Origin: Nomia melanderi
Lineage: Eukaryota > Arthropoda > Insecta > Hymenoptera > Halictidae
Direction: 5' to 3'
DNA: 64,000 nt
Assembly: GCF_051020985.1 (NCBI RefSeq)
Contig: NC_135007.1
Span: 9,181,501-9,245,500 of the forward strand
Shown here: piece after piece, positions 1-14,900 of the stretch
How positions within the stretch are numbered: the stretch's first letter is position 1
Layout of the letters: each line of letters starts with the position of its first letter
Program-made: the position numbers and the translations under genes
Notes under the pieces: generated by a model
Told to the model about the DNA's origin: nothing
The model's input: the letters and a program-made list of their open reading frames with translations, nothing else
Databases searched by the model: none

Positions 1-2741
1 ACAGACAATGACAGTTGCACACTGTTTACACACTGTCAATTCTTAAAGGATACATCGATAATCGTGGCTCACATAATTCGGGAATGGAAAATTGAACGCG
101 AACGACGATCGCGATAACCTGTAATAAAAATAATGAACACAAACGATATTATCGGTAACAGGATTCGCGTAGATTGGTCCCAGCATCGATGGGCTTGATC
201 TCAGTTTTACTCGGTCCCGTTTAAAATCGAAATTAATGCGGCGAGGGTGAACGAGGCCGACCGGTCGGGTCAATTTTAAAAATCGCGCGGCTTAATGGCC
301 TTTTCACGGTGGAACGTGGGGGAGGAACAATGAGGGCCAAATATCAACGAGTGAGCGCAGCCATGTGGACCGGCAATGGGGTTTTACGGCAGATATAATC
401 GTAATAATTTCAAGGCGGGGTGACATGAGCGGCGCCTGTTTAAGGAAACCCTTCTGCTTGTAGCTGCAGGTTCAATCGCTTTTTTCCTATATACCATTGT
501 CCGGGGGTGACCATTGTCGAACGACTCATTGTTGGCGGGTCGTAACATGATTTAACGACGCGCTCTGTTAACACCGAGGGCTGTTCATTTTTCGGATAGT
601 TTACGGAAACCTTACCCTAGTGGAATTGTGTTACAATTTCGATTTGAAATTATAATAATTACATAGACTCTACCGATTAAGAAACTAAGTACTTCTATAA
701 ATTGTAAGGATTCGTTAATGTCAAAGATGGCTGTTGTATATGTTAATGTGATCAAAGCCAATCTTTCTACCTTCTATCAAAAGTATAATCTTTGAGACAA
801 TAGCTATCAGTTCTACATGATCTATCTTGCAAAAAGACATTAATATTGTCATTACAAACCAACTACATGTAAAACTCGATGAATTAAGAATCAAAGAATT
901 ATTTACATAAAAAATGATTCATTACCGAAGAATAAATAATTACAAATAATTCTTACAATCAATTTACTAACATATCCACGCCAACACGAGTCCACATTTC
1001 CATCCCGTTCCCACAGAAAAAAAAGATCCTCGACTGGACAGAGTGTCGTAGTTATACAACCAATTGGAAATACGATTCCCGTGTATCCTTCTCAGACATC
1101 GGCTTCCGGACTCGCTCCAAAACATGATATCGAAAGGAGATCTACCGTTTCTCGGTGCGTAGATCGTTCGAACCGGAATCAAAGGGAACGGGTCGAAAGA
1201 GAGACGGGAGGCGATCGTTTTTCCCGCGGCGGGCGGCCAACGTCGGAATAACGAATCGCCGTCCAGCGGCGCGTCAACGACCGGCTGTTTTAAAACAAAC
1301 GGCCTCTGCCCCCCGCTGTCGTTGCCCCCTTCCCCTGCCGGCCGCTCTCTCTCTTGCTCTCTCCTGCTCTCTGCCGCGTGTACACGGCGTCTCTGGCAGC
1401 CTCCCACCAGGCCAGGTTATACGCTATGCGCGCGATGGCCAATCGCGATTGGCCCGCCGTGAACGCGCCCTTTGTGCCTAATTAGTTAAATAATATCTTC
1501 GCTCGTGCTTAAATTCAATTACGGCAGAAAGCCCGCAATAATGGTGCGCTTGTGGGCCGCCTTGATGGATGTGGGTCCGCCGCCACCGCCGCCGCCGGCG
1601 TCGGCTCTGGATATCTCGCCAATTTTGTACCCGCTCAACGCCGTGACCGCTTCGCCTAGCGGATTTTAAATCACTTGCCCGAAACGATACGGCGAACAGC
1701 GTCCGCGGTATCGTTCCTTTGAGCCGGATCTTTGTAGGATCGTCTTTGCTCGCAACTATTTGATCAACGCGCGTGAAACGGCGTCTAGCTTTTGATCGCG
1801 GGCTATTGTTCGCCGGCTAGTAATTGAACGCTGTTGGTACCGTTTGATTCCGTTTCTTTTGGAGTTTCTTGAGCCGATCGTGATCTTGCGCTTTCCGTCG
1901 AGAAGTTTGGGTACGTCGAAGGTTAAAATTCGGTGCTTCTCGTTGTTCGGAATTGTTACCGTTTGTTGCATTTTCTTTTTTTGTCACTTTTCGGCTAGTG
2001 TGTCGGATTGAATGAAATAATGGATGTTGTGTGGGAAAAAATAATGGTAATTTATTTTTGTAAATAAAGTGGTGATAGTAAGTGTTTCATTGAAATTCTT
2101 TTAACCTATTACAGACTCTTTGAAAGTGTACCGAAACTTATGTAACTTACTTTGGAAAATGAAAGAGTTTACAGACTGAAGAAATTCATTCGTTTCGTGC
2201 GACGAGCAGTTGATGAAGTGGTAAAAGTTGATTTCTCGATACGGATCGTCAATTTGATAGGCAGATTAGAGATCGAGGAAAAAGAAAGAGCGATTAGTGG
2301 GCAGGAAATAGCACGAACAGAAAGCGGTCATAATCGGTATCATTCGGGGAAAGCTCGAAATCGATCTGGCTCACTGAATCGTGATTTTCATGTCCAATTG
2401 GTTATAGATTTATCTGTTTTTTGCGCAATGTGACAAAATATTGTATTGTGCTCCCGTAAATAAGGATTATCGGTTCAGATTGTCAAACATGATTATTAAT
2501 TCGGAAACGAATAATTATTATATTAAATGTATTCCTAATCTTTTTAATGAAGGAAAAATTATACTTTATGTTAATTATATTATTATCAGTTTAAACACAC
2601 TAAAGTGTGGAAAATGAGTTGGGCAACAAGATGAAGACGCGATAAATGCTGTTGATCCAAGCGACGAAACCCTAGTTGCATGATCCTAATCGTGACAGAA
2701 TCTTTTCAACGATCTATCAGTTTGATCTTTCCTGTCCACAG
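1..2741 (+). other. intron of Pax2/5/8 (upstream part cut by window edge)
   Basis: No coding sequence is recognised here; the first half of the paired domain is absent, so the preceding exon is outside the window. The stretch contains a CpG-rich block at about 1150-1700 with a perfect 18-bp palindrome at 1437-1454, and AT-rich DNA at about 640-960 and 2440-2600. It ends at the acceptor before 2742. Confidence 0.8.
1437..1454. repeat. perfect 18-bp palindrome GGCCAATCGCGATTGGCC
   Basis: Reads identically on both strands and places two CCAAT/ATTGG boxes back to back around TCGCGA. Lies in a CpG-rich block of the Pax2/5/8 intron. Confidence 0.9.
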
Positions 2742-2939
2742 GTATTATGAAACCGGCAGCTTCAAGGCCGGCGTCATAGGTGGTTCCAAGCCGAAAGTAG
2801 CAACGCCACCAGTGGTCGAGGCGATCGCGAACTACAAGAGGGACAATCCAACAATGTTCGCGTGGGAGATCAGGGACAGGCTGCTCGCCGAAGGCATTTG
2901 TTCTCAGGACAACGTGCCATCCGTCTCCTCCATTAATCG
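2742..2939 (+). CDS. sv: Pax2/5/8 exon: C-terminal half of paired domain
   Basis: Acceptor ...tccacag precedes 2742; donor gtaagt follows 2939. The first base completes a split codon (Arg in this family), then YYETGSFKAGVIGGSKPKV, a Pax2/5/8 signature, leads into the RED subdomain with the family-typical NPTMFAWEIRDRLLAEGIC and ending SVSSINR. The final Arg codon is split (CG|G) with the exon at 18294. This half of the paired domain contacts DNA through its own helix-turn-helix. Confidence 0.97.
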
Positions 2940-5900
2940 GTAAGTTCGAATACCAAATAATAAAAAGAAAATTCATGAAATAGATGTTCTCAAGATACGC
3001 ATTCACGTATCGACTCTGATGAAACATTCAACAGTGGAAACTAATTTCTATTCTACAATAGTAAAATTCACCTCAAAGATACCATTTATCTCGATTAAAA
3101 TTAGATTGAAAAAAGTACTCATTGCTATAATCAAGCGTATACGAAATGATTGCACAGAAGCTATTTACAAATTCCTACAAAATGAAACGGTGCCACAGAT
3201 GAAACAAACATTCCCTATATACCGATCAAACAATCAACAGAAAGAGACCTTCACCGCCACTCAAAAACCCAGTAAACTACTTCCAACCCCCTCGAAACTC
3301 CAATCCGTAATTCCGATCAATCATTGCCATTTCGCGTCTCACTGACCAGAAAAATCGTAGCAGCGAGAACTATCGTCGAGAACGATTGAAGAAATTAAGT
3401 GCTCGCGGCATATGCTGCAACCGATTGCCAATGGGACCGATTAGTTATCTAACGCGGGTTCGTAGGGGCGCGAAGCACGACCCCGTGCCTGCATCGAGAT
3501 AAGTGCACACCCGGACCGACACCCCGATCCGATTGACCTTTCGCAGGTTCCTTCGGGAATGGGCCGATTAATTCAAGTGTTTTTACGTCGCCCAGCAGAT
3601 CGAGGCGGCGGGGAGGGGTTAGAACAGGGCTAGAACACGAGTATCCAAAGGGATGCTCTGTGAAACAGGGAGGCGCGGTCCCGTGGGACAGCATTACAGC
3701 GTATCAGCACCGCACAAACTGAACGAGTGGATCATCCCCCCTTTCGAACGACAGAAAAGCCAACGGGATAAGAGAAAGAGCATTCGAAAGGAGACCATAG
3801 GGTGGGAGAGAAACCTAGAGAGAAAGAGAAGGAGAGATGGGGAGAGAAAGGAGAGTACCATTGATCGACACACATATGTCCCGAGATTTAATCAGTCGCT
3901 ACTTAAGATCTTATCTCCCATTTCACCCGGCGTTCCCTTGTACGCACCTACTTCGCAGCTCCTCCCCCACCCTCTATCTCGGCCTCCCTTCAGGCCGCAG
4001 GCCTGATAATGTAATCGAGCGTAATGCGGATCGAATTGGCCTGCAAGTGAAATCCACTAACGCGATTTCCGTCGGCCACGGGCGTTAATGGAAACGCACG
4101 CAAATTAGTTAGCCCGACCGGAAGCGTTACGCGCGACGATTTAAGGCTCCGGGCTGTGGTGCCTTGACTGCTCGATACTTTGAATTTCTCCGCGACGGCC
4201 GGTGGGCTCGTCTGGATGGGATTCAACGTTTTCAGATTGAGGTTAGGTGTCGCGATGGGAACCATTTTGTTGTCGCTTGCAGTTGTTTGTTTATATAGTG
4301 ACTCTCTCGAATTAATTTGCTGAAATGAAATCAGGTATTTATTTATTCTATTAATGTCGAATTTTGTGTTTAAAATATACTAAAATTATACACTAGGATT
4401 GTAAAGATTTTCACGTGTTCTTCCAACCAAAATTTAGGAACAGTATCGCGTAAATATGGATAAAATGTTGACATTCAAGCATAGAATACATCACATTTAC
4501 AATGATATTCAATTAAACCATAAACACTCTCCAATCTCCGTCAATTCCGAAATAAAAGCCGCACGAAACCGCAATTAGCCTACACTTTTGCCTGTCCAAC
4601 GAATTGCGAAAAGAGCTATCGCCGGAAAGTGAAAGCGCGGTGACGGTTTCAAATTTTTTGTTTAACAATGGCGCAACTAATTACCCGAATCGCCGTGTCC
4701 GATTCATTTCGACGAATATTTGGTGTACGATCCTGTGCGATGTAAGCATTGGTCGCTGGCATATTTCCGGTGTTTCGCGAGGACGAAGACGCGAATGGTG
4801 TCGTCATAGTCACGGCAGCGTGAAACGTGGGCGTATGTAGCTACAGGAATTGCTTTCTGGCCGAGGTTTTCGATGTGTCTAGGATTGCAGTGGAGGGTGC
4901 GGCGGTGGCTTGTTGCTCGAGTGACTCCTCCACCTTCGAACCTTTTCTCTCCCTTCCTCTTGATACCTCCTCCCTCTTCCACGTCGCCGTCTTTCTCACT
5001 CTGTTTCCCCAGGCCAAGCTTCCCTCGGTCTCCTCCATCCACCTTCTCCTTTTCCTCCTTGTCCGTATCCCCCGACCGAAGGCCCAGATGGCGGGTATTG
5101 ATCTGAATCCGGAGAACAGATCGCCTGGAAAAACTTACCCCGCGGATACTTACCTACCCACCTAGCCATCTACATGGCCCACCTTATCCAACCTAGCTTC
5201 ACCCACTCACGTACACGCCCGCGCCCGCAACCTTCCGGCCTGTCTGCGTCTACGTAAATGTATTTCCGCTCGGCGAGCAATGGATAGAAGAGAAGGCCCG
5301 ATGGCTCCGCCTGAAAACCGTACCAACGGCGACCGTGCTCTCTAACCCTTTAAGTGATTGTTCACGTCGATTGATCTTGAAAAGATCCGCCGATCGATAA
5401 TGGATTGCTGGTTTCGGAGAAATCGACGTGTTTTTAGTAATCGTTCGTTATCAAGCGGTCGAAAAGTTGTTCTTCTTTTCAAAGAGAGTTTACGAGTGAA
5501 TTTGGTGGGAGTTGGAGCGAAATCGAGGGTGAAATTCTGCTAGCATAGGGGTGGCTTTGGAAACAAGAGAATTTCGAAGCTTTTAACGGAGACACGCGAA
5601 ATATCGGGCGAGATTTCTCTCCGTGGTAACAGGAACTGGGAATATCAGCGGCCATGCCGCGGCCACGCCGGGATTTCTCCCATTATGAGCGTGTCTCGGT
5701 TTTTCTAGCTTCCAGCCAGCTTTCGTACGGAGAAATAATGATACGGCTAATATAATGTATTGTCTCGCTTCGCCGGGGCACTCCGAAATGGGACAGTCCG
5801 CGGAGGAGAGACAGAAGTAGGAGGAAGAGAGAGGGATGACACGGTGCCGGTAAAAAAGACGGACGAGGAAGGCGAAATAATGGAGTGGCTTTCGCGAAAA

Positions 5901-8900
5901 ATAACAGTTATATATCCTGAGCATGAGACGGGATCGAGGATGGCGGAAAAACAAGCGAAGAACGGGGATAAGATTGGACGCTAACTGGTCAGAGCTTGTT
6001 TCTGCTTTCAGGAATCGCCGACCGGGCAACCCTTCCACCCCTTTTTGCCCTGTTCTTTAATGGACACGAACGCGTCAAATTCGTGTCGCGGTTCATTCGT
6101 TCTGGAATTTGTACCTGGAACTACACTTAGCGGGTATTGAGGATTTAAACCTCTATATATCCTGTTTTCATCGAATACAAATTATTCCATATACATTTTA
6201 AGTATTTGAAGTGAAAACATACTTACCGGAATTGATAGAAGCTTACCACCGCTAACAGATAATTTTAATCACCAAATTATTCATTTATTACTAACATAAC
6301 ATTTCACATTTAATATTATAAGACATATCTCACGAATTTCCAGTTCTCGAATCTACCGCTAATAAAAAGTAATTCAATCCGATCTCAAAAATCGAAACTA
6401 CCATTCCGTCAACTCAATCTTTCAACAAAGCTCCATGCACGTTGAAAAATGTCCAACGCAACGACTCGATCGTCGTCCGTTTCGAATCAGAACTCCGATA
6501 CTACTAAGGGAGGATCTGTAAAATGGACAAATCGAGCTTCCTCCTCGCGAAATCGACCAATTAGCGAAGACGAATGGGAACCGCTGCTCCCATTCGTCAG
6601 GCGAGTTAAGACGCAGGCCAACCAGGCCAAAGAAGTGGAAAATAAGAAAAGAGATATCGGCCGATGGAGCCGCGCCGGATTTCGGGAGAAAATATTGATA
6701 GGCTCGGCTTCGGCTGCGGAGTCACGCTCGAGTAGTCGTCTCTCGGTCGAGGTCTATCTCGCACGTACACAAACTCCGGGATTCGTTCGACTCCTCCGGG
6801 TTCGTTCGGGCCTCTCGTTCCCTCCCGTTCGTCCCGGCGAATCTCACCGGCCCTCCTCGTCGTGCCTTCTTGGTCGCGCGAGTCTCAGGGGCAGATCGAT
6901 AAGGAGCGAGGTTCGCCCGAGGGCTTTACGCCGGGTTCACAGCCTCCTTCTTCTCGTTTCCTCGACGCAGCCACCGACGTAACGGTCTCGCGTGTGCCTA
7001 GCGTTTCGTCCTTTCTTGCGGCTTCGATGAAGTCGATATACAGCTTCGAGGAAGACTTCCCCGAGTTTTCGTGTCGTTCCGCTAGCGAATTCTCTCGCGA
7101 GCAGTCTCGAAAGAGGAATTCCTTCAACCACTTCCCCTATGAAATCGATGTAGATCCGGAGAAGTGTCTTCATTATCTTTAGACGTATCTATTATTCGAG
7201 ATCGACGTAGTCGATTGATCGAGTCCACCCCGTCAGTTTAATTCGACGTAATGATCAGCGAAGCAACAACAGTTGGCAGGAAATCTGTCGCGGCGAATCT
7301 CGATGGAATTGTATCAATCTGTCATCGCTCTGTCCGGTGAACAGTAACGCGTCCGAGTCGGTCTGTCTTTCTCCTTCCCCCTTTCCCTTTACTTTCCCAC
7401 TATCGTGCGGGTCAATCTCTCGCAGAGGCGCAACGGGGTCTGCTTTGCTCTCCATTACTTCCATATCATTTCGCACCCCCGGAACCTCCGAGCGGCGCGA
7501 GAGCAGCGAGGCCATATGGCCGGCTGTTCTCCAGCAGGCCAGGGACCGGGGGCGGCCAATAGGATGGCTGCTACTTTCATGCCACTTTCGGCTTTACGCT
7601 CGGCGTCACTGCTATCTCTCCCTGTTCATCTTTCAGTTATTAAATTACATCCCCATAAATAACGCCTGCCTACCGACTGCCTTATTTACCATTCCATCGA
7701 CTCAGCGGGAGGAACCCTCCTTCTACTCGCGGCCGCTGACGAATCGGTATTCGTCCCGTAGCTCCTCGAGGGGATGAGGAGGACCACCTTCTGGCTCCCC
7801 TTTCTTTTCTCATGGTGGAGATGGTTTATGAGCGGCGACGCGCGCCTCTGCGCCGCCGAAATATTTCTTTCTACCGTTGGAGAACGTATTCCTAAGCTGA
7901 GTTTTTCGAATTTCGGACTGGCGGATCTATTGATCGGGTTTTGGCAGTGATGTGTGTTTGTCGGGAGACGCAAGGTTTATTAAGAGCCTGAAACTTGTTA
8001 GCTTGAAACTATCAATCTGTTGATAATTGTCTTAGCTTCTTGGAGGTTTCATCTAACTTCTAAGGCTTTGATAAATAATTTAACCGTTAATGATTGCTAT
8101 CGAAGAAATCGAAACTTAATAATATCAAAGAAATGTTTCATTTATAAAATTCTATAAAGAATAAATTTACACGCAATCAGTAAATACTAATTATAATAGA
8201 CGCTTTAATTTAGTTTAATGAAATACTTCCTGCTACGCATATCAAAAGAAATACACCGCATATTCGTCGTTCACCGCAACACGATCGAGTCGACAAACAT
8301 CAAAATACTAAATTAACGAAACTAATTTTCCAAAATCAAATCCTCCTCTTCGATAAACTTCTCAAAACATCCCCTATATATTTAAAGCACAGACGTCGTC
8401 AGTTTACTTTACACGTCAACTTACAATCCAATTAATACAACTTTAAACCCTCGTTATTCGAGGCAGTATCACTGGCCTCGCATCATTCCGTTCCACGAGT
8501 GCTCAGTCGTCACGAGAAAGTTGTACATTGATCGAGTATTTCCAGCGAAGGAGAGCAACCGCGCGGCACCGGGAAACAGAAGCGCCGCGAAGGAAAGGAA
8601 AATAAAGTATGCCCGTGTTCCGGTGGTGGTTAAAAGGTGCACACGCGGTTGGAGGGAAACAATATGGTGCACCGTACCGGTGAAGTTTCGTTAAAGCAGC
8701 CATATTTGCAGCCGGAGCGAGCGAGAGAGCGGATAAACCCCTCCTACCTTATCCGAGAGCACCCTCGGGGTTGGGCGGAGGATCCGGTGATGACGCTCCG
8801 CGTTGGGAGCGTCGGCGACGGCGGCGGCGCGTATCCATAACCGTCCTTTGTCTGGATAACGCAATTATTACCGCGTTTCATCATACCCCCACGGCCAAAA

Positions 8901-11900
8901 TTAGCCTCAAATGAAGTTACAATTACGGGTTCCCCGTATCCCTGTTCGTCGACAAACGAAGGGGAATGATATCAGGGAAAGAGCGACAAAGAGGAAGGGA
9001 AAGAGGGAGTATGAGGAAGAAACAGGAAGAGAAAGAGAGTAAAAGCATTCAGGGGTTGAACGTCGATTCGACGAGCAGGACGACGACAACCACAACAATG
9101 ACGAGGAAGACAACGATGAGGACGACCACGCCGGCCGAGATACGCAATCCAGGTTGCCGTGGAAACGTCAGAGGACAGACGGAACCGCAATGAAACCGGA
9201 TGGCCGCCTACTCTGCCAGCCTATAATGCTCCGTCCCCTTTTGTTCTTGGCCGAGAGCTAGAATAGCAAAGTTACTCGGGCACTGCACCGTCAAAATTGT
9301 CCCGGCGGACGGCCGCCAGCGACGATCCTCGCTCGCGAAATTTTTGAAAAGACCTTGGAGCGGAAAATTGAAACGGTGAATTTCGGAATGATTTTTAGTT
9401 GCTTTGTTGATTGTGGTTGATACGATAATTATTGACAGTTAATAATAATTATTAGACAGTTTTGGAAATTTGATGAAGGAACTGATTTTAGATTTCGCGT
9501 TTGGAAGTTCCAAGGGTTCTAAATTTTTTAGGGGAAGGAACTTTTCATGAAACTTTGGATTCGATAGCGTTGGGTTGATATTTTGTTTATCAAAAAGCAT
9601 GGCGGAAATTAAAAAAGTAATTTAATAAGTACTAGTGAATAGATTCGATGGGCTTCATCATGGTGTAACAAACGCCCCCTGACTGACAGGAGGGATTATC
9701 ATTCCGGCGATATTGCTAACGAGGGAAAGATAGAATTTCTACACTGCGCAGAGTGACTCGCTGAAATGAGCGTTTAATAGCTCGATGACGCCAGATGATT
9801 GACAGTTAATGAACCAACGAATATTCGAAGATTAATCGGCGATCTGCAATAAAGTAATCACAGAGAAGTTTAATCGAATATTATTGTATAGAGCATCGCT
9901 AACATAATATGCCTAGTAATAGAGCGTAGCACAAAATGGCGACGTCAGCGGCCGCGGCTTATACGCCGCCGCGCCACTGAGATTACACCATATATAATCC
10001 TCTGCCAGCGCAATCACGTGTTGCAAAAATGCAACTATTCCTGATCCATTGATAATCGGAACCTTTGAAAAATACGGCAACTAATTGAAACTAACGTAAT
10101 TGAAGCATTTCACTAGTCATCGAACTATTTCGTTTTTCGCTAATACTATTAAATCATAAACTGACTTACAAACTTCATTAGATAATTATAGTTCTAATAG
10201 CAGCAGCAATATAAAACGTAAAATGACTCCAAATCGAATTGATAATTCACCAATGATAATCAATCTAGATTACTATGTAATATCATCCCAGAAAATGTAC
10301 ACGACAATGCGAACGATAAAACGCGAACCATAAAATACAAACACCGAGAAAAATCGAAAGGATCTAGGAACATATCAATTGACGGGGGATTTGAGCATAA
10401 ATCCCACCGCTTCGAAACGCATAATGGTTTGTAGATAGACTATATCCTCTTGACTCTGTCCGAGGGGCGAGAAGTGTCGGCAAAGGCGATATAGTATAAA
10501 TCGTGTGTTACATTGTGCTCAGAGGATCCTCGTGACTGTTGACTCGCCGGTATCATTGTCGGGAGGGCATCTTTTGTTGCCGGTACGCCGGGAATCGCAA
10601 ACAAACACACAAACACGGCCCCGGCCGTCGAACGATGCACGTGAGCTCGCACACACGGAACACGGGGTATCGTCGTGACCGTACGGTGTCACAGTTAATA
10701 TAGTTGTGTGTACGAAGCAGGCAGCTGCTGTTTGACAATGCGAACTACGTCCCCGGATATAATAATATACTCGTCCCTAGAACCCGAGAGGGGGGGCACT
10801 TCATCAAAACGTCTAGGATGCGGTCCAAGGGTATCATACCGTGCTCTGCTTAAATCCAACCTATACCTGGTTTGCTACCGTATACGAGGAACACCCTTGG
10901 CATCGGCAGGAACTTTTGACACGATTTTCTTTTAGCGCTCGAGCATCGAACACTTTACGATACTATTATTCCTTCGTTTAGTTTCATTTAAAACTAATGG
11001 AATGTCCTATGTAAGATTGTAGTTATTTTCACTTTTAATCTCATGATTTGAATTTTAGTCAAAGCGAAGGTGAACCATGTTCTATGTTTATATAACTCAC
11101 ATGGAAAATAGCAATAAAAAAATTAGTTAAAAAATACTGTTGTTCATTGAATTTGCAGGCTTTGAGTTGCTTTATGGATCATGAGATTTGCCGTTTGAAG
11201 ATATTTACAGTAAAAGTTATAGTAATTAGTATTTTTAGGTTATCGCTTCTTCGCGATAGCATTTTAATTGATTAAAAGCAAAAAACGATTTAAAGCTATT
11301 TCAAACAAACATAGATCAATACTTGTAATCCTATCATTGTTCAAAGTGATATATAAACGTTCCACTATGCACCCGTATTTCTTCTCTATGAAAAAAATCT
11401 GAAGTTCCTCCTCGTCGATCAAACGGTACTAAACTTTCGGCCGAAAGTATACATGCCAAAAGTAAGTAGGTACTTATCCCATGTTCCTCGGAATTAGGTT
11501 CAGCAAGCGGTCCAGACTGGGACCTTCGAATCGGCTATTATTTCGAATTAAAGGTCGAGATCGCCGCGGAGGAAACCGGCGAAAATAATTAGCCCTGGCG
11601 CGAAAGACAACACCGGCAATGGGAAACGGGTAAAGCCCGTGTCCTCGGGAGCAGCTTTTGTTCAAGAATCACACCGTGCTATACCGAGAAGCGGCAAGTA
11701 CAGCGCGCTCGGGGTATATTACGGGCTTCTCTCGAGAGGTGGTGGAATATCAGGATACACCTTTTCCAACCATTGTGCGGCTCTGAAGGGCGTACAATGG
11801 CCGTGGAGCGAGTCCCGTATTGTGTCTACAGCTCGACAGAATAGTTCTGCGAATCTCTCTCGCGCGTCCCGCGCACCCTCTTTCTCTCCTCTCGCAGCAG

Positions 11901-14900
11901 CCCCCGTTAGGACCGACTTCCATCTCGCCTCTCTCTTTTCTTGACTCCGGGTTAAAGAGAAACGGGGATCGAAGCATCTGCCCCGAGACTGGTAAATCCT
12001 CGAAAGCCACCCGAAATACCCCGCAATCCTCTTCGGGTTATAATGGGACCCTTAATAACTTTAAAGTTCCCGTTAACGCCGCGAATGAAGCTGGATTAAC
12101 GCGACCATGGAACCGCGATCTCGCGTGGGGATTGTCCTAGTTCCCGATCTAGAATCGATTCCAGCATCTAACTTTCGGAAGAAGTTGGATCCCTGGCTAT
12201 TAAAAATCCTCTTGAAACTTGCGAAGTCGGTATAGGGTAGTTTACTTCATGGCTTCTGAGTTTTAAAGAAGTCTCGATGATCGGTACGAGGTATTAGAGA
12301 TTTAAAGGTTTTCTACGCTTTGTGCGATGACTTTGTAGTATCGGAGGAATTTAAAATAAAAGTAACTTTCACAATGTTTAATCTTCAGGGTTATGGAGTA
12401 TACCTCACTGACTCTTACATAATTGAAATTTTATAGAAACACCTAGTATATGCTTGAGAACTATAACACAAAATTTCTAACGAAAATATCCAAGCTCTCT
12501 AATACATTTCCCATTCCCTAGCTTCATTTATTCGAAACTCGCTCCGATTATCCCTGGCCAAAAGAAGTACCCGCGATAAGGCAACACTGATCACCGTATA
12601 ATTCCTAAAAAGACCTAGCGAAAAATCGAAGGGACAAGACAGGCGCTTAATCCGTGGAAATTAACCCCGATCCACGGTGGAGAATTTAAGTCCGCCCAGT
12701 CACCAACCCCCGACGACGGGGGCGAACTGTCAGAGGGTGGCTGAGGCCGGGAGGAGAGGCGGGTCTACCGGCGAAATGCGATAAAGTTGGCGTAGAGGTA
12801 ATTTGAGTATAAAGTTTTATTCGCAATAATTTAGCCCCGCGCTGGAACGGGGGTTGGCGCAAGAGAGAGGAGACAGCGGCAGAGAGAAAGGGGGGTTGCG
12901 TGGGGGCGGAGGTGGTCGCCCCGCGGGAAGCGTGCAGGAGCGCGGGTCATATATTTGATGGGATACTTGGCATAAAGTCGCGCATAAAAGTAATGCCAAC
13001 ATTAAAGTTTGTGGTTCCAGAGCCGTGGCACGGCTGAACCCGTCCCCCCTACGCCGCCCCGCGCCAACCATTCTGCTCCCACACTCGGAACGTCTTTGCG
13101 TAGCTACAGCTTTACGCTGGCCCAGAGCGGCTACGAGACGAGGGAGTGTCTTAAAGTATCGACCTGAGATGTTACGCGGTCGTTATACCTCATGCTAACG
13201 TCGAAATCGTGCGTTGTAAACCATGTTACGATTCACATGATAGAATCCTCGCGTCGGGGTGCTTTATCAAATATTGCGGGCTAAGGGCATAACAGTGGCG
13301 AACCGCGAATTGACGAAACGACGGCAATACGCTGGAAGAGTTTCATTTATATTTAACGAATCGACGGTACAAAGTTTCCTTAAGACTCACAGTTGAAACG
13401 AACACTGGGTTCGTTGAAAGCGATTGGGCAACGTCTAATAAAAATGCAGTTCGTATTACAAATATAATATATACAGCAACATTCTCTTTTGTATAATAGA
13501 ACCGTACGACCGACCATTGAATATTTATACGGTTAACTTACATTCCGAAGTAATTCATTTCCCCGGCCAGCCGAGTGGTTGGGTAAGCCAGGAAATTTAT
13601 AGAGCATAGGCCGAGCGGCGCGGGATTAAAAATGTAGATTTTAACGCCGGGATACCGGTGCATTTGCGCGTCCTATTTAATTATCCTTTTATTTGATCGC
13701 GATTTAAGCAATACACCGCCGGCATTTACGCGCTCGGAACGACGGCCGAGGAAAGTTGACTTCGGGGGTGGTTCGGTGGCACTTCAGGGTAGATAGTCGA
13801 GCAGTTTAGTTCAGGAGTGGCCGTTGGGGAACGATCTGATGGCGCCAGGGGAGGCATAGCTTCTTCCCACGTGGCACCCTCGACACGCTCTACCCTCATA
13901 ATTCTGCTCAGCCATCCTCCGGGCGCCACCTCTGGCTTCTCCAAGGCGTTGTAACCGTGCGAGCGACAGAGAAACTTCGAAGGAAACGCGGCGAGCGAGA
14001 TGGAAACTCCTCCTCTTTCGCTCCCGCGAAGGATTGGCGAAGCTCCGCGCGACCATCCCCCTCGTGAATGGAAACCGCCATGTGATTTTCCAGCAGCGAC
14101 AGTTTCACCCTCTTTCTGCCTCCACGAAGAGTCGCGAAGCCGCAATAAAATCTGGGAACGTTGCTCCAAATTCGACCGGGACACGCACGAACCTGCACGG
14201 ACAATAAGGAGGCGGTATACTGAGAAAAGAGGAATGACGGAGAGATTTTTAATCGTTCTGTTTCTTGTTAACGTTGGCAAGAGATCTTGATATTGCATCT
14301 GCAAATTACTGTATGAAATTATTGTCTGCTGCAAAGCGGAAGTCAAAAGATTCATGTGTTGATGAATTATACAAAAAATGAATTGATATTGAATCGAAAA
14401 ATTGAATGAAATAGTTTTTTAATGTGTTATTTAAACAAGTAGAGATTTCAGAAATTTGTTTTCTCCGATAGATTCTTGATTAAAACATATGCAATTGTGC
14501 TGTTTACAAGTATATTTCATACCCCCATTTCTAGTATCTTTAAAGATTGTTGCCGTCTACATTTTCATGAGAACTACTTTCTACTAAAGTTTCGTGAAAA
14601 GCAACATGTTTCTTTATTAGCTACAGAAGAATTACAAGAACCGTGCTGACCAAGAAAAGGAAAGCACGAATTTTCACGGAGCGGCGAGTTCCTCGCAACT
14701 TTCCTTCCAGAATGGATACTACATCGCAGTCCGAAATCATTTCGCTCCCCTAAGATATACACATATTCCGGCAACAAGGAGCAATTTTTCCGGTTATTAT
14801 ACGTGAAAATGCGATGCGCGAGCTGGAAGATGTGAAATAGACTGTGTCCAGTATAAATTTCTCGGCAGCGAGGCGGGGTTACATAAATCATGCAACATGT

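Noticed and set aside
2030..2037. Su(H)-type site TGTGGGAA in the Pax intron, with another (CGTGGGAA, minus) at 13864-13871
   Set aside because: Such sites are expected about every 8 kb by chance, so two in this interval are not enriched; Notch input cannot be claimed from them.
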